Positions 41,204-42,955 of a stretch of 42,955 bases of DNA are shown here, piece after piece. The stretch covers positions 1 to 42,955 of the forward strand of contig JAKAIE010000019.1 in the NCBI GenBank assembly GCA_021814475.1, given 5' to 3'. This DNA is from Nitrospirota bacterium. GTDB taxonomy: Bacteria > Nitrospirota > Thermodesulfovibrionia > Thermodesulfovibrionales > UBA6898. How positions within the stretch are numbered: the stretch's first letter is position 1; the number at the start of each line of letters is the position of its first letter. A program made the position numbers and the translations under genes. Below the pieces are notes generated by a model that saw nothing but the letters and a program-made list of their open reading frames with translations, ran no database searches and had not been told where the DNA came from.

Positions 41204-42955
41204 TTCAATCAAGCCGAACAGTCAGAGTTTTTGTCAGCTCAACTTTCAGCGATCTGAAGGCGGAGAGGAATGCGCTGCAGGGAGAGGTGTTTCCGAAGCT
41301 CAGGAAGCTGTGTGAAGAGTATGGCTGCCGGTTTCAGGCAATAGACCTGCGCTGGGGTGTGAGCGAGGAGGCAGCCCTTGATCAGCAGGCCATGAGGATT
41401 TGCCTTGAGGAGGTTGAGAGATGTCAGAGGCTTTCACCCCGCCCGAATTTTATCGTTCTTCTTGGCGACAGGTACGGCTGGCAGCCTCTACCTTATGAGA
41501 TACCTGCTGACGAGTTTGAGGAGATAGAGAAAGCTTCATCGCCTGATGAGCAAGAGCTGCTTGCCACATGGTACAGGAGGGATGACAATGCCGTGCCTCC
41601 TGTATATGACCTTCAGCCTCGGACCGGACAATATGAAGACTTTGCCGTCTGGGAACCTGTTGAAAGGAGGTTGTTGACTGTTCTTCGTCGAGCGGTGAGC
41701 TCAATAAATTTACCCTCCGACGCTCTTGTCAAATATCAGGCCTCCGCCACAGAGCAGGAGATAGTGCGCGGCGCTTTGGATGCGGAAGGCTCTGAGGAGC
41801 ATGTCTTCTGCTTTTTCAGGAACTTTGAGAAACTGCCGCATGGAAAGGAGGCTGCGGACTATGTTGATCTTGATGAAAATGGTGGGATAGATAGAGAAGC
41901 TAATGAAAAGCTCAAAAGACTGAAAGAGGGACTCAGAAGGCGGCTTCCTGGCAATGTGCATGACTACAATACTCCATCTCCCCAGCGCTCTCCCGCCGGT
42001 GGAGGGGGTGAAATATCTACGGTTCATCTTAAACAGTTCTGTGATGACATCTACGCAGAACTCTCCGGAATAATCCTTAAAGAGATTGAAGGGCTCCAGA
42101 AGATCGACGCTCTTGATGCTGAAATTGATGAACATAAAACTTTTGGCCAAGAGCGGGCACGCAACTTCACTGGCAGAAAAGAAGCCCTCGACGCTATCGC
42201 AGCATATATTAACGGCGATAGTAAACAGCCTTTGGTTATTCATGGCCCTTCGGGCTCAGGCAAATCAGCGCTCATGGCCTATGCCGCAGAGAATGAAACA
42301 AAAGCACATTCCGATGCAGAGCTGATCCTTCGCCATATAGGGGCGACACCCTCATCTTCGAATGTTCACTCCCTGATTGAAAGCCTCTGTAAGCAGACAG
42401 GCCGCACTTACGGGCTGGATGAGACAGCCATCCCGACTGAGTTCAAGGAACTTGTCGAAGAGTTTTCAAAGAGACTTACACTTGCAACAACAGAAAAGCC
42501 CCTGATTATTTTCATAGATGCTCTTGACCAGCTTTCTGAGGTCAACAATGCAAAGTCCATGCTCTGGCTGCCGAATGAACTGACTGAGCATGTGAGGATA
42601 ATCGCTTCAGCAATCACGGATGACTTGAGCTATAAGAGCCTTGCAAGAAGGATTGATAAGGATAATCTCATGCAGTTGCCGGTTATGAACGATACGGAAG
42701 GTGAAGCCCTGCTTGATCTCTGGATGGCAGAACAGGGCAGGATGTTCCAGCCGGAGCAGAAGAAAGAGGTGCTGGATAAATTCCATCAGAACTGCCTGCC
42801 GCTTTACCTGAAACTTGCCTTTGAGATTGCAAGAGGGTGGAAGTCATACGATGAGCCAAAAGCTCTGAACCCTGATATCCACGGTATTATCAACGAAATG
42901 TTCAGCAGCATGTCTGATGATGCTAATCACGGGCAGGTGATGGTATCAAGAAGCC
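41200..42955 (+). CDS. DUF4062-NACHT NTPase, 3' end beyond window
   Basis: At least 585 residues with no stop before the window edge. It starts at an ATG that overlaps the TGA of the TIR-STAND gene, so it is coupled to it. The N-terminus is a classic DUF4062 domain: VRVFVSSTFSDLKAER at 8-23, LRWGV at 50-54 and GDRYGW at 89-94, as in TEP1/NWD1-type proteins. The NACHT NTPase has the P-loop GPSGSGKS at 349-356 and Walker B LIIFIDALDQ at 435-444. The missing part should contain winged-helix and sensor repeats. Two STAND proteins in tandem suggest a paired sensor system or two separate defence genes. Confidence 0.9.
   Translation, partial: MIQSSRTVRVFVSSTFSDLKAERNALQGEVFPKLRKLCEEYGCRFQAIDLRWGVSEEAALDQQAMRICLEEVERCQRLSPRPNFIVLLGDRYGWQPLPYEIPADEFEEIEKASSPDEQELLATWYRRDDNAVPPVYDLQPRTGQYEDFAVWEPVERRLLTVLRRAVSSINLPSDALVKYQASATEQEIVRGALDAEGSEEHVFCFFRNFEKLPHGKEAADYVDLDENGGIDREANEKLKRLKEGLRRRLPGNVHDYNTPSPQRSPAGGGGEISTVHLKQFCDDIYAELSGIILKEIEGLQKIDALDAEIDEHKTFGQERARNFTGRKEALDAIAAYINGDSKQPLVIHGPSGSGKSALMAYAAENETKAHSDAELILRHIGATPSSSNVHSLIESLCKQTGRTYGLDETAIPTEFKELVEEFSKRLTLATTEKPLIIFIDALDQLSEVNNAKSMLWLPNELTEHVRIIASAITDDLSYKSLARRIDKDNLMQLPVMNDTEGEALLDLWMAEQGRMFQPEQKKEVLDKFHQNCLPLYLKLAFEIARGWKSYDEPKALNPDIHGIINEMFSSMSDDANHGQVMVSRS

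Noticed and set aside
36911-42955. A diversity-generating retroelement driving WD40 variation
   Set aside because: No reverse transcriptase, template repeat or adenine-biased variable region is seen. Unequal recombination explains the blade copies.

Overview
The window has two parts. The left part (about 1-18,450) is GC-rich housekeeping chromosome. The right part (about 18,450-42,955) is an integrated accessory island of visibly lower GC, inserted at a tRNA-Lys gene. The organism is a Gram-negative-type, respiring bacterium. A fused NuoCD, a Rieske/cytochrome b-c complex joined to complex I genes, and a fused CobA-HemD would fit Nitrospirota or a deltaproteobacterial (Desulfobacterota-like) lineage. 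No rRNA or marker gene settles this, so the assignment is tentative.

Backbone. On the minus strand (6,972 down to 1) one compact operon runs Rieske protein, cytochrome b fused to cytochrome c, nuoA, nuoB, nuoCD, nuoE, nuoF and the start of nuoG: quinol-oxidising and NADH-oxidising complexes in one transcription unit. Next come an HD-GYP signalling protein, then a convergent rpsU/RRM RNA-binding pair. A long plus-strand run follows: cobA-hemD (uroporphyrinogen III methylase/synthase), a PlsC-like acyltransferase, a lone receiver domain, a PAP2-GT39 fusion, a GT2 glycosyltransferase, a flippase-like membrane protein (these last three look like a lipid-linked sugar-transfer module), bioA and a small membrane-anchored protein. 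tRNA-His and tRNA-Arg lie together; tRNA-Lys follows.

Island. tRNA-Lys(CTT) is followed by a hairpin terminator, a tyrosine integrase, an excisionase-like protein and a divergent XRE regulator with operator-like repeats between them. A small secreted protein follows. Then comes a tight five-gene operon: a membrane VWA protein, a 981-aa tubulin-like GTPase (Tubulin_2 type), a large two-TM protein, a membrane transglutaminase-like cysteine protease and a membrane-anchored OB-fold-like protein. I find this the most likely candidate for an undescribed system.

Downstream is a nucleotide-centred conflict region: a channel-like TrkA-N (KTN)/RyR protein, a SLOG-domain protein with four TM segments, a DUF4062-like protein with a beta-rich tail, a GT4 glycosyltransferase overlapping a broken TIR gene, a zinc-ribbon/TIR/STAND NTPase with about 15 nearly identical WD40-like repeats, and a DUF4062-NACHT protein that runs off the window. 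The right end of the island is not in the window.

All functions are read from sequence motifs and family knowledge; no searches were run.
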